Counted from the stretch's first letter, positions 35,130 to 44,674 are shown. The stretch: 64,000 bases of DNA from JALYNX01 sp963780755 (GCA_963780755.1 CAWACX010000002.1:1-64000), one strand, 5' to 3'. Translations and numbers: made by a program. The notes: generated from the sequence alone by a model not told the origin.

Positions 35130-37487
35130 TTGAGCCGAGCCTCCTACTTCGTGGCGACCGAGGGCCAGCCACGAGTGCGGAGGACGAGCGACATCTTCAA
35201 GTCGGTGATCGGGCTGCTCCTCGTCCTCTGGGCGGTGATTACTGCAGGCAGTACGGCGGCGTGGGATCAAGCGTTCACGAACCTGGTTCAGTCGGGACCG
35301 GCGTGGGTCAACACCCTGCTCGAGATCGGGTACGGGCTCAGCCTCATCTACCTGCTCGTCGTGATCGGGGCCCTTGTCGCTGGGGGTCGAGAGCGACGAC
35401 CCGCACTCCGCGACCTCGTGATCGTGGCGGTCGGCGCCGCAGCCATGGCGACACTACTTTCATTCGTGGTCAACGGGGAGTGGCCATATGTCTTGCCCGA
35501 GCTTGGTCTCGAGGACCCTGCGCCTCGGTTCCCCGTGCTCAGAGTCGCCATGGTCACCGCAGTCCTCCTGGTGGTTAGCCCCTACCTCGCCCGCCCTCTG
35601 CGTCGATTTGGCTGGTTCGCGATCCTCACCACCGCGGTCGCGTCGGTGGGGCTCAGCTACGGGACGCCTTCACAGACATTGGGCTCATTCGGAGTCGGCC
35701 TGCTGGCGGCCGGCCTGCTGCTGTGGATCGAAGGCTCGCCGCGCGGCTATCCGGATCCGGAAACGGTGAGCGCGGCGATGGCCAAACTCGGTGTCCCGGT
35801 TCGCTCCCTTGAGATCGCCCCCTACCAGACCTGGGGTGTGATTCGGTTTCTGTGCACGGACGAGGGTGGAGATCTGATCGATATCAAGGCCCACGGGCGA
35901 GATGCATACGACTCGCAACTGGCGGCCAAGGTCTGGCACACACTCTGGTACCGGGAGTCGAGCCGGGCGGTCAGCTACACCCGGCTTCAGGCCGTCGAGC
36001 ACGAGGCCCTGATGACCATGCTGGCCGACCGTGCCGGCTTGCCCGTACCGCAACTGGCGACTGTGGGAAGCGCGACAGACGAGCTCGCTCTGATCTCATT
36101 CCGATCAACGGGAGTCGCACTCGCGGAGTTGAACCTCGATGAGATCAGCGACGACCTGCTGATCGAGGCCTGGGCGAATGTCCGGTTGCTCCATCAGGAG
36201 TCGATGAGCCACGGCTCGCTCGACACGTCGGCCATCGAGGTCAGAGATGGCACCACCATCCTCACCGACTTCGGTCTCGGCTCCCTGGCGGCCGAGGAGG
36301 ATGATCAGGCCAGCGATGTCGTAGAGCTCCTCTTCTCCCTGGCGGTTCTGGTCGGGGAGGACCGGGCGGTCGAGACGGCCCTCCGAGGGCTGGGGCGGGA
36401 CCGCCTGGTGAGCGTTCTGCCCTATGTGCAGGTCCCGGCGGTGAGCCCGAACACGCGGCGCCTCGTTGACAAGCCGAAAAACACCATTGCCGCTTTGAAC
36501 GCCAAGCTCGCCGAGGCGACAGGTGCGGAGATGCCGGAGCCAGTCAAGCTGCGCCGGGTCACGGTGCGGAGCCTGGTGATGGGCGCTCTGGTCCTCCTGG
36601 TCGCGGCAGCCCTGATCCCGCTGTTCACCAGCGTCGACTACGCCCAGATATGGGACGTACTACAGGCCGCCAACTGGCCGTTGCTGTTCGGGGCACTGGT
36701 GTTCGGCCACACCCAGTTCTTCCCATTGGCCACGGCCACCATGTTTGCCGTTTCGGTCAAGCTCGCCTTCTGGCCGGTGCTGGTGCTGCAGACCGCGAGC
36801 CAGTTCATAAGTCTGGCCATCCCCAGCGCGGCAGGGCGGGTGGCGATGAACACGGCATTCCTCCACAAATTCGGTCTCTCGGTGACGGCGGCCCTAATCC
36901 AGGGATCGATCGATGGCTTCACCGGGTTCCTGGTGCAAGCGGCGATCCTCATCATCCTTCTGGTGTTCGGAGACGTCGATCTCGGGCTCAACATCGATGC
37001 CTCCGACGTGCCCTGGCTGCTGATTCTCGGCATCGTCGCCCTCATCGCCATCGGAGTGGTGGTCGCCATCCTGCGCATAAAGAAGCTTCGGGAGCGGGTG
37101 GTCCCCGTTATCACCGAGGCATGGCACGCGTTGGTGGTCGTGCTCCGGCAGCCGTCACGGGCGTTTGGGTTGTTGGGCAGCAACTTCGTCTATTGGAACA
37201 TTCTCGGGATCACCCTCTGGTTGATCCTGCAGGCAGTGGGCACCGACCTCGACTACGGGTCTGCCTTGTTCGTCGCCGCGGGTACCAGCCTTCTCGCCGG
37301 GTTCATGCCGATACCGGGGGGAGTCGGCGTAGCCGAGGCGACGATGACCGCTCTCCTGGCGACGTTCGGCGTAGACCAGTCGACTGCCTTGACGGCCACC
37401 GCCGTGTATCGGGTGATCACCTTCTACCTGCCGGCACTCGAGGGGTTCTTCGGCACCCGATGGCTGGAGAAGCACGGCTACGTCTGA
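35130..37487 (+). CDS. Membrane protein: N-terminal TM, pseudokinase-like domain, C-terminal UPF0104/MprF-type flippase domain (chromosomal copy)
   Basis: 785 residues, co-linear with the island copy at 11876-14251, including the SPRGYPDPETV linker, HGRDAYDSQLAAKVWHTLWY and PIPGGVGVAEATMTALL. In the kinase-like part the catalytic loop reads MSHGSLDTSAIEV: the Asp and Asn are missing, as in the other copy, but the DFG equivalent is kept (ILTDFGLGSL). TTG 35130 gives SRASYFVATEGQPRVRRTS, aligned with the island copy. No lysyl-transferase domain. It sits 156 bp after the DUF6325-like gene. Likely a lipid-carrier flippase with a regulatory pseudokinase (inference). Confidence 0.75.
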   Translation: MSRASYFVATEGQPRVRRTSDIFKSVIGLLLVLWAVITAGSTAAWDQAFTNLVQSGPAWVNTLLEIGYGLSLIYLLVVIGALVAGGRERRPALRDLVIVAVGAAAMATLLSFVVNGEWPYVLPELGLEDPAPRFPVLRVAMVTAVLLVVSPYLARPLRRFGWFAILTTAVASVGLSYGTPSQTLGSFGVGLLAAGLLLWIEGSPRGYPDPETVSAAMAKLGVPVRSLEIAPYQTWGVIRFLCTDEGGDLIDIKAHGRDAYDSQLAAKVWHTLWYRESSRAVSYTRLQAVEHEALMTMLADRAGLPVPQLATVGSATDELALISFRSTGVALAELNLDEISDDLLIEAWANVRLLHQESMSHGSLDTSAIEVRDGTTILTDFGLGSLAAEEDDQASDVVELLFSLAVLVGEDRAVETALRGLGRDRLVSVLPYVQVPAVSPNTRRLVDKPKNTIAALNAKLAEATGAEMPEPVKLRRVTVRSLVMGALVLLVAAALIPLFTSVDYAQIWDVLQAANWPLLFGALVFGHTQFFPLATATMFAVSVKLAFWPVLVLQTASQFISLAIPSAAGRVAMNTAFLHKFGLSVTAALIQGSIDGFTGFLVQAAILIILLVFGDVDLGLNIDASDVPWLLILGIVALIAIGVVVAILRIKKLRERVVPVITEAWHALVVVLRQPSRAFGLLGSNFVYWNILGITLWLILQAVGTDLDYGSALFVAAGTSLLAGFMPIPGGVGVAEATMTALLATFGVDQSTALTATAVYRVITFYLPALEGFFGTRWLEKHGYV

Positions 37488-37506
37488 GCCATGCCTCGCC
37501 GCTTGA

Positions 37507-38055
37507 TCAATCGTGGCCCATCATGTCGATGGCAACGGTGGCGGCCAGTATCAGAATCGGGTCCTGGCCCTGCTCGATCTCGACCCCGTAGGAGTCGCGC
37601 ATCCGGAACCATTTCTTCGAAACTTCGGCGACCTTGTCGCCAGCGTTCGAGATCTCGTATTCGTGATCGACGAGGTTGCCTTTCGCCTCGAGCTCGACCC
37701 CGGATGCTGTCGAGATCGAATAGCGCTCACGCAATGGTGAGATCATCGCCTTCTTGATCGTGGCCATTGTCGAACCATCAGGCCCTTCGACTTCCATCGA
37801 CTCTCTAACGCGGACCGGGCGATCCTGGATCTTGGCGACCTCATTGCCGTTCGGGTCTTCGAACACAAGGGTGCTGCGGATCCGGAGGGCCTTGCCGTTG
37901 ACTTTGAACGCCTTGTTGCCGTCATCGGTCTCAATCCAGAAGTCGTCCCCGATCGAAACCATCTTCTGTCGCATCTGATAATGAACGGCATCGCCGCCCC
38001 TGCCGAACTCCTGTCGGTCCTCCTGGCGCTGCTCCCGTCGGTCTCGTAGTCCCAT
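37507..38055 (-). CDS. LURP-one-related (scramblase-fold) protein
   Basis: 182 residues. After a charged N-terminus, VHYQMRQKMVSIGDDFWIET, AFKVNGKALRIRSTLVFEDP, EVAKIQDRPVRVRESMEVEG and VAEVSKKWFRMRDSYGVEIE give the 12-strand barrel pattern of LURP-one-related / YxjI proteins, distantly related to phospholipid scramblases. Role in bacteria unknown. ATG 38055. Convergent with the flippase gene. Confidence 0.75.
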   Translation of the reverse strand: MGLRDRREQRQEDRQEFGRGGDAVHYQMRQKMVSIGDDFWIETDDGNKAFKVNGKALRIRSTLVFEDPNGNEVAKIQDRPVRVRESMEVEGPDGSTMATIKKAMISPLRERYSISTASGVELEAKGNLVDHEYEISNAGDKVAEVSKKWFRMRDSYGVEIEQGQDPILILAATVAIDMMGHD

Positions 38056-38161
38056 CTCATCCCTCCTTAGATCGACGACGTCTCTCCCATTTCATCATTG
38101 CGAGGGGAACGCCCAACTGACGCGGTCGCTGTCGAAGCTACACCCAAACTAGGAGAACGCT

Positions 38162-38926
38162 TCACACGTCGAGGACCCGGACCTCGTCTCTGACGACGGT
38201 GCCACCGATCGAAGATGTGCCCTGGTCCCATCGGAGTTGGATGGTGGAGGGGTGACCGATCTCGTCACCCTGGTGGATGACGAGGGCCCCCTCCACCTGG
38301 CCGGCCTCTCGGAGATGGGCGGCAAGGGCCACCGCGGCACTCCCGGTCGCCGGATCCTCGGAAATCCCCGCCTCGCCGGCAAAGAAACGCGACTTGACTA
38401 CTCGGCCCGGGTCTTCCCAGGCCCAGACGTAGACCGCGCCGAACGAGCCCGGTGGTGGCACCAGGTCGGCGACCTGGCGCGCCGATGACACGCGGATCAA
38501 CAAATAGGGCATGGGCATCGCCACCAACACCGCGAGATCACCGTCCAGAGGTGGAGGATCGACCGGGTCCACCGGCTGCCCGCCGGAGGCCTGGATCCAT
38601 GTGGCCCTGCCCTCGCTGTGTACCTCGATGTCGCCGACCGGACAGCGGATCCGGGTCAGGGGTGCGTCAAGCACCTCCTCGAGGGCCCAGGCCAGACCGA
38701 CCAGAGGATGCCCGGCAAAAGGCAACTCGATGCCCGGGGTGAAGATCCGGGCCGAAGGGACTTCCCCGGTGATGTCACAGAAAATGGTCTCCGAGAAACC
38801 CAACTCAGTGGCAACCGACTGCATGGTCTCAGGGGTGAGCCCGTCGACGTCCGTGACAACTCCGAGGTGATTCCCGCCGACTTCGTCACGGGTGAAGACA
38901 CGCAGGATCTGACATTCCCGGGTCAT
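38162..38926 (-). CDS. PhzF family isomerase-like protein
   Basis: 254 residues. Start ATG 38926 (MTRECQILRVFTRDEVGGNH). The family signature is seen in ELGFSETIFCDITGEVPSAR with the catalytic Glu, RIFTPGIELPFAGHPLVGLA and AGISEDPATGSAAVALAAHL. Members isomerise or epimerise small metabolites; the substrate here is unknown. Divergent from the membrane protein gene at 38948 with only 21 bp between start codons. Confidence 0.85.
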   Translation of the reverse strand: MTRECQILRVFTRDEVGGNHLGVVTDVDGLTPETMQSVATELGFSETIFCDITGEVPSARIFTPGIELPFAGHPLVGLAWALEEVLDAPLTRIRCPVGDIEVHSEGRATWIQASGGQPVDPVDPPPLDGDLAVLVAMPMPYLLIRVSSARQVADLVPPPGSFGAVYVWAWEDPGRVVKSRFFAGEAGISEDPATGSAAVALAAHLREAGQVEGALVIHQGDEIGHPSTIQLRWDQGTSSIGGTVVRDEVRVLDV

Positions 38927-38947
38927 CGCGATCAAGCTAGCTGCGAC

Positions 38948-39640
38948 ATGCCAGCCACCCTCCAGGATCGGCGCCCGGGCACCGGGCAATCTCTTGGCTG
39001 GCCCTGGGTGATCGGGGCCAGCATCGCTCTCGGAGGCCTGGGGGTGATCGCCGACCTGGTTGGCAACGTCTTCTGGCAAGAGCCGCGTTCCGGCCTCGCC
39101 GCTGCCGGATACATGGCCCTCACCATCGTCGGCAACGCGCCCGGATTCTGGGCCCTGGCTGCCGTGGTCGCAGCCGGAAATCAATCCCATCTCCGCGCCT
39201 CCATGGCGCGGGCTACGACCTTCCTGGCAGCAGCGGTGGTCAGCTACTACGTGGCAAACCTGGCCATAGGAGCCAGAGTGGCATCGGACGTCGACCGCGT
39301 CGCCATCCGGTGGCTGGTCGTGGTCGGTGTGATCGGCCCGCTTGCAGGCGTGATCGCGGTATGGCTGCGCTCACCGAAGACCTGGAAATCCGCCATCGCG
39401 GTGGCCGGGATCTTCGGGCTGTGCGCGATCGACATCCTGTCGACCACTCCCATGGGCATACAGGACTATCAGTCGGTCGGAGTCGTGGTTTTGGCCGTCT
39501 ATCTCGTCGCGGTGGCCGGCTGCACCTGGGTCGTGGTTCGACGCCTGGTCCCGTTCGCGTTGGGTGCCGCAGCAGCTCTCGTAGCAGGGCTTGCTGTGGG
39601 ATTGCTGGCTCCGGAAGTCCTGTGGCGCATTTGGGGCTGA
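38948..39640 (+). CDS. Seven-helix membrane protein of unknown function
   Basis: 230 residues from ATG 38948, with about seven hydrophobic helices (VIGASIALGGLGVIADLVGN, GYMALTIVGNAPGFWALAAV, TTFLAAAVVSYYVANLAIGA and others). It resembles actinobacterial DUF6518-like proteins in length and helix layout, but I am not sure. Divergent from phzF. Confidence 0.55.
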   Translation: MPATLQDRRPGTGQSLGWPWVIGASIALGGLGVIADLVGNVFWQEPRSGLAAAGYMALTIVGNAPGFWALAAVVAAGNQSHLRASMARATTFLAAAVVSYYVANLAIGARVASDVDRVAIRWLVVVGVIGPLAGVIAVWLRSPKTWKSAIAVAGIFGLCAIDILSTTPMGIQDYQSVGVVVLAVYLVAVAGCTWVVVRRLVPFALGAAAALVAGLAVGLLAPEVLWRIWG

Positions 39641-39661
39641 CCGCGGGTAGTTTCGCCTCCG

Positions 39662-41084
39662 ATGACCGAGTTTCACTACGAGCCGCTGAGCTATCTCGAC
39701 GCTTCTTTCCTCGCGCTCGAATCGAAGACCAGTCACATGCACGTCGCCGGGGTCGCCCTCCTCGACGCCGGGCCCCTGAAGGGCGAGGACGGCGGGATCG
39801 ACTTCCCCCGGATCAAGGCCCACATCCTCTCCAAGCTCCAGTACATCCCCCGCTACCGACAGCGCCTGGACTGGGTCCCCTACAACCGGCACCCGGTGTG
39901 GGTCGACGACGAGCACTTCGACTTCGACTACCACGTACGCCACTCCTCACTCCCTCGCCCGGGGACCGACGAGCAACTGCGGAACCTCGCCGGTCGCATC
40001 GTCTCCACGCCACTCGACCGGTCCAAGCCGCTGTGGGAGCTGTGGATCATCGAGGGCCTCGAAGACAACCGCTTCGCCCTCATCGCCAAGATCCACCACT
40101 GCATGATCGACGGGATCTCCGGCGTCGACCTGACCACGATCCTGCTCAACGTGATACCCAGCTCAGACATCGAGGAGGCGCCGGAGTGGAAGCCGCGACC
40201 CGCCCCGACCCCCACCCAGCTCGCCGTCGCCGAGTCGGCCCGGGCCACCCGGCGGCTCATCGACCGGCTCACCCACTTCTCTGAAGCGGTACGTGAGGGC
40301 CGCGATCTCGCCGACCGGACCATGGACAAGTCGGCTGCCGCCCTCTTCTCGTTGCGCTCGGGCTGGCTCACCACCTCGGATCGCACGCCGCTCAACCCCG
40401 ACATCGGCCCCAACCGTCGTTTCGCCTGGACCGATCTCCCGCTCAGCGACCTGAAGGCGATCAAGTCCAACCTCGGCGGTTCGATCAACGACGTCATCCT
40501 CGCTATCTGCGCCGGGGCGATCCGCAGCTTTCTCATCGAGGAGAGGGATTACGACCTCGCGGGGACTCAATTCCGGGTGATGAACCCGGTTTCCACCCGC
40601 CGCGCCGACCAGAGGGGAGCGCTGGGGAATCAGGTAGCCATGTGGCTGATCGACCTGCCCATCGAGGAGGCCGACCCGCTGCGGAGGATGCAGCTGATCA
40701 AAGAGCGGACACTCAACCTGAAAAAGACCAACCAGGCCCTGGGGGCGGCCACATTGGTCGAAGTCAGCTCCGGCACTCCGATCACTCTCCTCTCCCTGGC
40801 CAACCGGGTGGTGGGGGCGAAGATGCGTCCCGTTCAACATGACCATCACCAACATCCCCGGGCCCCAGTTCCCCATGTACTTGCTCGAAGCCGAGATGCT
40901 GGCCAACTACCCGATGGTGCCACTCTGGGCCCAGCACGGGCTCGGGATCGCGCTCTTCTCATACAACGGCCGCCTGCTCTGGGGGATCCAGGCCGACTAC
41001 GACACGCTTCCGGACGCCCCACGCTTGATCCAGGCCATTCACGCGGCCGCTGCCGAACTGGGCCAGCTCGAACCGACGGTGTGA
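39662..41084 (+). pseudogene. Wax ester synthase / diacylglycerol acyltransferase (one frameshift)
   Basis: Makes triacylglycerol or wax esters from acyl-CoA. About 473 residues if joined. The start is the typical MTEFHYEPLSYLDASFLALE, the active site is KIHHCMIDGISGVDLTTI (HHxxxDG), and GGSINDVILAICAGAIRSFL with NPVSTRR follow. A frame change near 40830 is needed to reach FNMTITNIPGPQFPMYLLEA, GIALFSYNGRLLWGIQADYD and the end ELGQLEPTV at 41084. One base error in an otherwise conserved protein is likely. Overlaps the next gene by GTGA. Confidence 0.85.
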
Positions 41085-41473
41085 GCCGGCTCGACCTGGC
41101 CGACGGGCTCCGAATCCTGAACGCCACCACCGACGGCACGCTCGATCACCGCGCCCACCTCCGCTTCGCCTGGGCGGTGCTCGACGAGGCGGAGGACCTC
41201 GATGACGCGGCCCGCGTGGTGTCCCTAACCATCCGGCACGTCGCCGATTTGGGGGGCAATCCGGGCAAATACCATGAGACCGTGACCGTGTTCTGGATCC
41301 GGCTGCTCGGACATCTCAGGGAGACCTATCCCGACGTGCCCGATGTCGATCAGATGCTCGAGAGATACCCCGAGGCCGGCGATCCCGCTCTGCCTCGTCG
41401 GCACTGGTCCGATCTCGACAGTCCCAAAGCACGGAGCACCTGGGTCGAACCGGATCTGCTGCCCATCCCGTGA
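41081..41473 (+). CDS. Small hypothetical protein linked to the acyltransferase
   Basis: 130 residues from GTG 41081, which overlaps the acyltransferase stop. SRLDLADGLRILNATTDGTL, DHRAHLRFAWAVLDEAEDLD, NPGKYHETVTVFWIRLLGHL: all-helical with conserved-looking His residues (DHRAHLR, YHETVT), as in a metal-binding four-helix protein. Unknown family. Its end overlaps the next start by GTGA, so three genes are coupled. Confidence 0.6.
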   Translation: MSRLDLADGLRILNATTDGTLDHRAHLRFAWAVLDEAEDLDDAARVVSLTIRHVADLGGNPGKYHETVTVFWIRLLGHLRETYPDVPDVDQMLERYPEAGDPALPRRHWSDLDSPKARSTWVEPDLLPIP

Positions 41474-42357
41474 CCCTCATCGCTGCGCTGGCCGGCGCCC
41501 TGGCCATCTCCTTCTCCGGGATCTTCTTCGGCCTCTCCGGCGTCAATCCGATCACCGGTGCCTTCTTCCGGGTCGCTTACGCGCTCCCGGTCCTCTTCGT
41601 CATCTGGTTCATCTTCCGTGACCGGGACCAGCGCACCATGCAGAAGCGGCTGCTCGCCTTCGGGTCGGGATTCCTCCTCGCTGTCGACATGGTCGTGTGG
41701 CACACCTCGATCGGGTACATCGGCGCCGGGCTCGCAACGCTGATCGCCAACACCCAGGTCGTGTTCGTGGCCATCGCGGGTTGGCTGATCCTCAAGGAGC
41801 GGCCCAGCCAACGGATCCTGATCGCGATCCCCATCGTCCTCCTCGGGGTGGCAATGGTGAGCGGTCTCGGCCAGAGCGACGCGTTCGGCTCCGATCCGCT
41901 GGTGGGCACCGCACTCGCCCTCGTCTCGGCGATGTTCTACGCCGCGTTCATCCTCGTGTTTCGGGCATCCAACGACATCCAGGCGCCGCCGGCCGGCCCT
42001 CTCATGGAGGCCACCGCCGGTGGATTGCTCACCATCCTGGTGTTCGGCCTCGTCGGTGGGGGCATCGACTTCGCCCCCACCTTCCCGGCACACGGCTGGC
42101 TGATCGCAGTCGCCCTCGGGGCCCAGGTGGGTGGCTGGCTCCTCATCGGGTATGCCCTCCCCCGGCTCCCGGCTGTGGAGACCGCCACGATCATCCTGGT
42201 CCAGCCGGTGCTGACCATGATCTGGGGCTCCATGATCTTCGACGAGCGCCCCTCGACGCTGCAGTTGGTGGGCGCTGCCCTCGTGCTCTCCGGCGTCGGG
42301 TTCGTGGCCGTGGCACGGGCCCGCGGTGCCCCCGAGCCTGCCCCGTCGACGGTCTGA
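41470..42357 (+). CDS. EamA / DMT superfamily transporter
   Basis: 295 residues, ten membrane helices as two EamA repeats: LIAALAGALAISFSGIFFGL with ITGAFFRVAYALPVLFVIWF in the first, and LVSAMFYAAFILVFRASND with VQPVLTMIWGSMIFDERPST in the second. Probable metabolite exporter. GTG 41470 overlaps the preceding stop. Convergent with the CvpA-CAP gene, ending 1 bp from it. Confidence 0.85.
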   Translation: MTLIAALAGALAISFSGIFFGLSGVNPITGAFFRVAYALPVLFVIWFIFRDRDQRTMQKRLLAFGSGFLLAVDMVVWHTSIGYIGAGLATLIANTQVVFVAIAGWLILKERPSQRILIAIPIVLLGVAMVSGLGQSDAFGSDPLVGTALALVSAMFYAAFILVFRASNDIQAPPAGPLMEATAGGLLTILVFGLVGGGIDFAPTFPAHGWLIAVALGAQVGGWLLIGYALPRLPAVETATIILVQPVLTMIWGSMIFDERPSTLQLVGAALVLSGVGFVAVARARGAPEPAPSTV

Positions 42358-43326
42358 TCAAGCCCCAAGGACTACGACCACCAGGCGGCCAGTTGGCCCA
42401 TCGACCACCGCGACCCCGGCTCGGTCGTAGCCGGGGACTGCGAACTGCGTCAGGGCGGATGGTGATTCGAGCATTCCGTCGAAGGCGGCTCGAGCACTGC
42501 TGGCAAGCGCCAGGTTCTCCCCACTGATCGTGGGCCGGGCGCCGGCAGCGGCGAGGTCGACCGCCACCGTCCCCCCGGGCGGTGTGTCCCGGGAGATTCG
42601 GCCCGTGGTGTACATCTGGGTGCCGCGGCTCTCGGCCACGTCGACGAATACCTGGCTGCTGATGAGGGCCCCCAGTCCCTGACCGGCCCGGTACTCGTTG
42701 ATCCAGGTCAGCACCTCGGCCGCCTCATCGCGGACCTGTCTTATCTCGTCGGCCGGAGCGGGCGGGATGGTGATCACCTCGGTGCCTTCGGGAACGGCGC
42801 GGTTGGACCCGACTATCTCCTGAAGTGCCGTGAGCGACGCCAGGACGTCATCGGAGGCAAAGGCCTCGAACGCTTCCTGGGGCAGTGCTTCAGGACCGAC
42901 GATCGCCTGGGCAACACTCGAGTCCTGGATGGCCTGATCCCAGCTCGCGGGGAGAGGCAGGGCCAGGGCGACGTTGAGGATGACCAGGATCAGGATCACC
43001 CCCCACCCGACCGCCACCGCCGAGCCCCCGATGCGATTCGCCGTGTTCAGGCCAGGAAGGGTCATCACTTTGGTCAGGTAACGGGCGGCGACGGCGAGGG
43101 CCACACCGAACAGGACGAAGAGCACCACTCCGGCGAGGATCCCGGCCAACTCCGGGGAGACTCCAAAGCGCTGGGTGAGGAACTCGCCCAGCGGCCTGCT
43201 CAGCCAGAGCGCAATCCACACCCCGAACACCAGGCCGACCAGGTCCAGGGCCTCCCGCACCAGGCCACGCATCCAGCCCCTGACCATGAGGCCGGCGAGG
43301 GCGAGACCGAGGACGAAATCGAGCAT
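42358..43326 (-). CDS. CvpA-CAP domain fusion membrane protein
   Basis: 322 residues. Residues 1-135 are CvpA-like: MLDFVLGLALAGLMVRGWMR, LVREALDLVGLVFGVWIALW, GGSAVAVGWGVILILVILNV. After a linker, residues about 205-322 form a CAP/SCP (YkwD-like) domain: TWINEYRAGQGLGALISSQV, FVDVAESRGTQMYTTGRISR, GENLALASSARAAFDGML. In the CAP part the His of the usual SxxHxxDM is replaced. A membrane-held extracytoplasmic CAP module is expected. ATG 43326. Confidence 0.8.
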   Translation of the reverse strand: MLDFVLGLALAGLMVRGWMRGLVREALDLVGLVFGVWIALWLSRPLGEFLTQRFGVSPELAGILAGVVLFVLFGVALAVAARYLTKVMTLPGLNTANRIGGSAVAVGWGVILILVILNVALALPLPASWDQAIQDSSVAQAIVGPEALPQEAFEAFASDDVLASLTALQEIVGSNRAVPEGTEVITIPPAPADEIRQVRDEAAEVLTWINEYRAGQGLGALISSQVFVDVAESRGTQMYTTGRISRDTPPGGTVAVDLAAAGARPTISGENLALASSARAAFDGMLESPSALTQFAVPGYDRAGVAVVDGPTGRLVVVVLGA

Positions 43327-43339
43327 CGAATCGAGTCTG

Positions 43340-43370
43340 ACGTGTTACGTATTACGTATCACGTATTACG
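43340..43370 (+). repeat. Heptamer tandem repeat ACGTNNY x4, copy 1
   Basis: Four 7-bp units, acgtgtt acgtatt acgtatc acgtatt, plus acg. The alaX stop codon TAA (minus strand) lies inside it. The same 31-bp element occurs in reverse orientation at 63601-63631. Confidence 0.85.
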
Positions 43371-44097
43371 GGTTGATCTCGATCCGCATCCTCTTGTTGG
43401 CCTTGCCCTTGGACTCGGTCTTCACCACCCGGACCTGGCCCACCTCGAGGGTGGAGGCGACATGGGTGCCGCCGTCCGCCTGTCGGTCCAGCCCCACGAT
43501 GTCGATCACCCGGATCTCCTCGACCCACTCCGGGATCAGGTTGACCTTGGTTCGGATCAGGTCGGGGTCGCGGAGCGCCTCCTCCCGGGCCATGAACACC
43601 ACTTCGGTCGGATAGCCCTTGATGAGCTCGTCATTCAGCTTGCGCTCCACCTGCTGACCGAACTCCACCGAGATCCCGTCGAGCTCGAAGTCCATTCGAG
43701 CGACCCCCGGGTCCATGTTGCCCCCGGTGACCTTGGCTCCGAAGTCCCGGAACACCAACCCGGAAAGGGCGTGGAGGGCGGTGTGGGTCTTCATCGTGAG
43801 ATAGCGCCGCTCCCAGTCGATCACCGTCTCGACCTGGGTGCCCGGATCGGGCAATTCGGCTCCTTCGGCCACGACATGAAACGGCTTCCCCTCCCGTCGG
43901 AAGGTATCGACGATCTCGACCTGGCCCCCGTCCCAGCGAACGATCCCAACGTCACCCGGCTGGCCCCCACCCCTGGCATAGAAGACGGTGCGATCGAGGA
44001 TCAGCCCCCCATCGACGGCTTCGAGGACGTTGCCCTCGGCGCGGGACAGGTAGGAGTCGCGGGAGGCAAGCTCATCGACGGGTCCGGCACCGGCCAT
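43366..44097 (-). CDS. Alanyl-tRNA editing protein (AlaX)
   Basis: Hydrolyses mischarged tRNA-Ala. 243 residues: a short N-terminal domain (VFYARGGGQPGDVGIVRWDG) and the editing domain with MKTHTALHALSGLVFRDFGA (HxxxH) and GLDRQADGGTHVASTLEVGQ. The third zinc ligand, often CGGTH, reads DGGTH, a variant seen in some AlaX proteins. Ends VVKTESKGKANKRMRIEINP. ATG 44097. Followed by the heptamer repeat. Confidence 0.85.
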   Translation of the reverse strand: MAGAGPVDELASRDSYLSRAEGNVLEAVDGGLILDRTVFYARGGGQPGDVGIVRWDGGQVEIVDTFRREGKPFHVVAEGAELPDPGTQVETVIDWERRYLTMKTHTALHALSGLVFRDFGAKVTGGNMDPGVARMDFELDGISVEFGQQVERKLNDELIKGYPTEVVFMAREEALRDPDLIRTKVNLIPEWVEEIRVIDIVGLDRQADGGTHVASTLEVGQVRVVKTESKGKANKRMRIEINP

Positions 44098-44106
44098 GGT
44101 CGGAGG

Positions 44107-44664
44107 CTACCGGGAGGTGGTTGAGTCGGGTACGAAGGGCTCGCCGTGCCCGGGCACGATCAGCGTCGCCGACTGCAACACCCGCTCCCGGCACTCGTGC
44201 AGCAGGTCGGGGCGGGTGCACAACGGGTCGTCATACGGGGCGGAGCGATACCACCAGAGGTGGGTGAAGGCGATCACGTCTTCCTCGGTCCGGACGATGG
44301 TGGTGATGTCCTGTTCGGTGTGGCCCGGCGTCTCCCACAGGGTGACATCGGGTGCGACCTCGAACCCCTCGGCGGGGCGCGAGTCCCAGGAGTCGCCATG
44401 ATAGATCGCCCAATGATCGTGGACCTTGGCGTTGGGGAAGAGGGCGATGTTGATGGTGTGGTCGGGGTGGTGATGGGAGACCACGACATCGGTGACCTCT
44501 TCGGGTTGGTACCCGAGCTTCACGACGGGATCGAGGATCACCGACCTCGACGAGACCATGCCCGGGTCGATGACAACCAGCGAGTCGCCGGAGACCACCA
44601 GCGAGACGGTGGACGCGACGCGGTCCCCGCCATAACCGGCAGAAAGGAGATGGAAATCGGCCAT
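44107..44664 (-). CDS. MBL-fold metallo-hydrolase
   Basis: 185 residues from ATG 44664 (MADFHLLSAGYGGDRVASTV). Metal-binding motif TDVVVSHHHPDHTINIALFP (HxHxDH), later WETPGHTEQDITTIV with the next His and LIVPGHGEPFVPD with the last. Close in layout to MBLAC1-type or small metallo-hydrolases. The longer frame upstream is rejected as it overlaps the next gene in another frame. Same direction as alaX, 10 bp apart, so possibly cotranscribed. Confidence 0.85.
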   Translation of the reverse strand: MADFHLLSAGYGGDRVASTVSLVVSGDSLVVIDPGMVSSRSVILDPVVKLGYQPEEVTDVVVSHHHPDHTINIALFPNAKVHDHWAIYHGDSWDSRPAEGFEVAPDVTLWETPGHTEQDITTIVRTEEDVIAFTHLWWYRSAPYDDPLCTRPDLLHECRERVLQSATLIVPGHGEPFVPDSTTSR

Positions 44665-44674
44665 GAAGTCGAGG

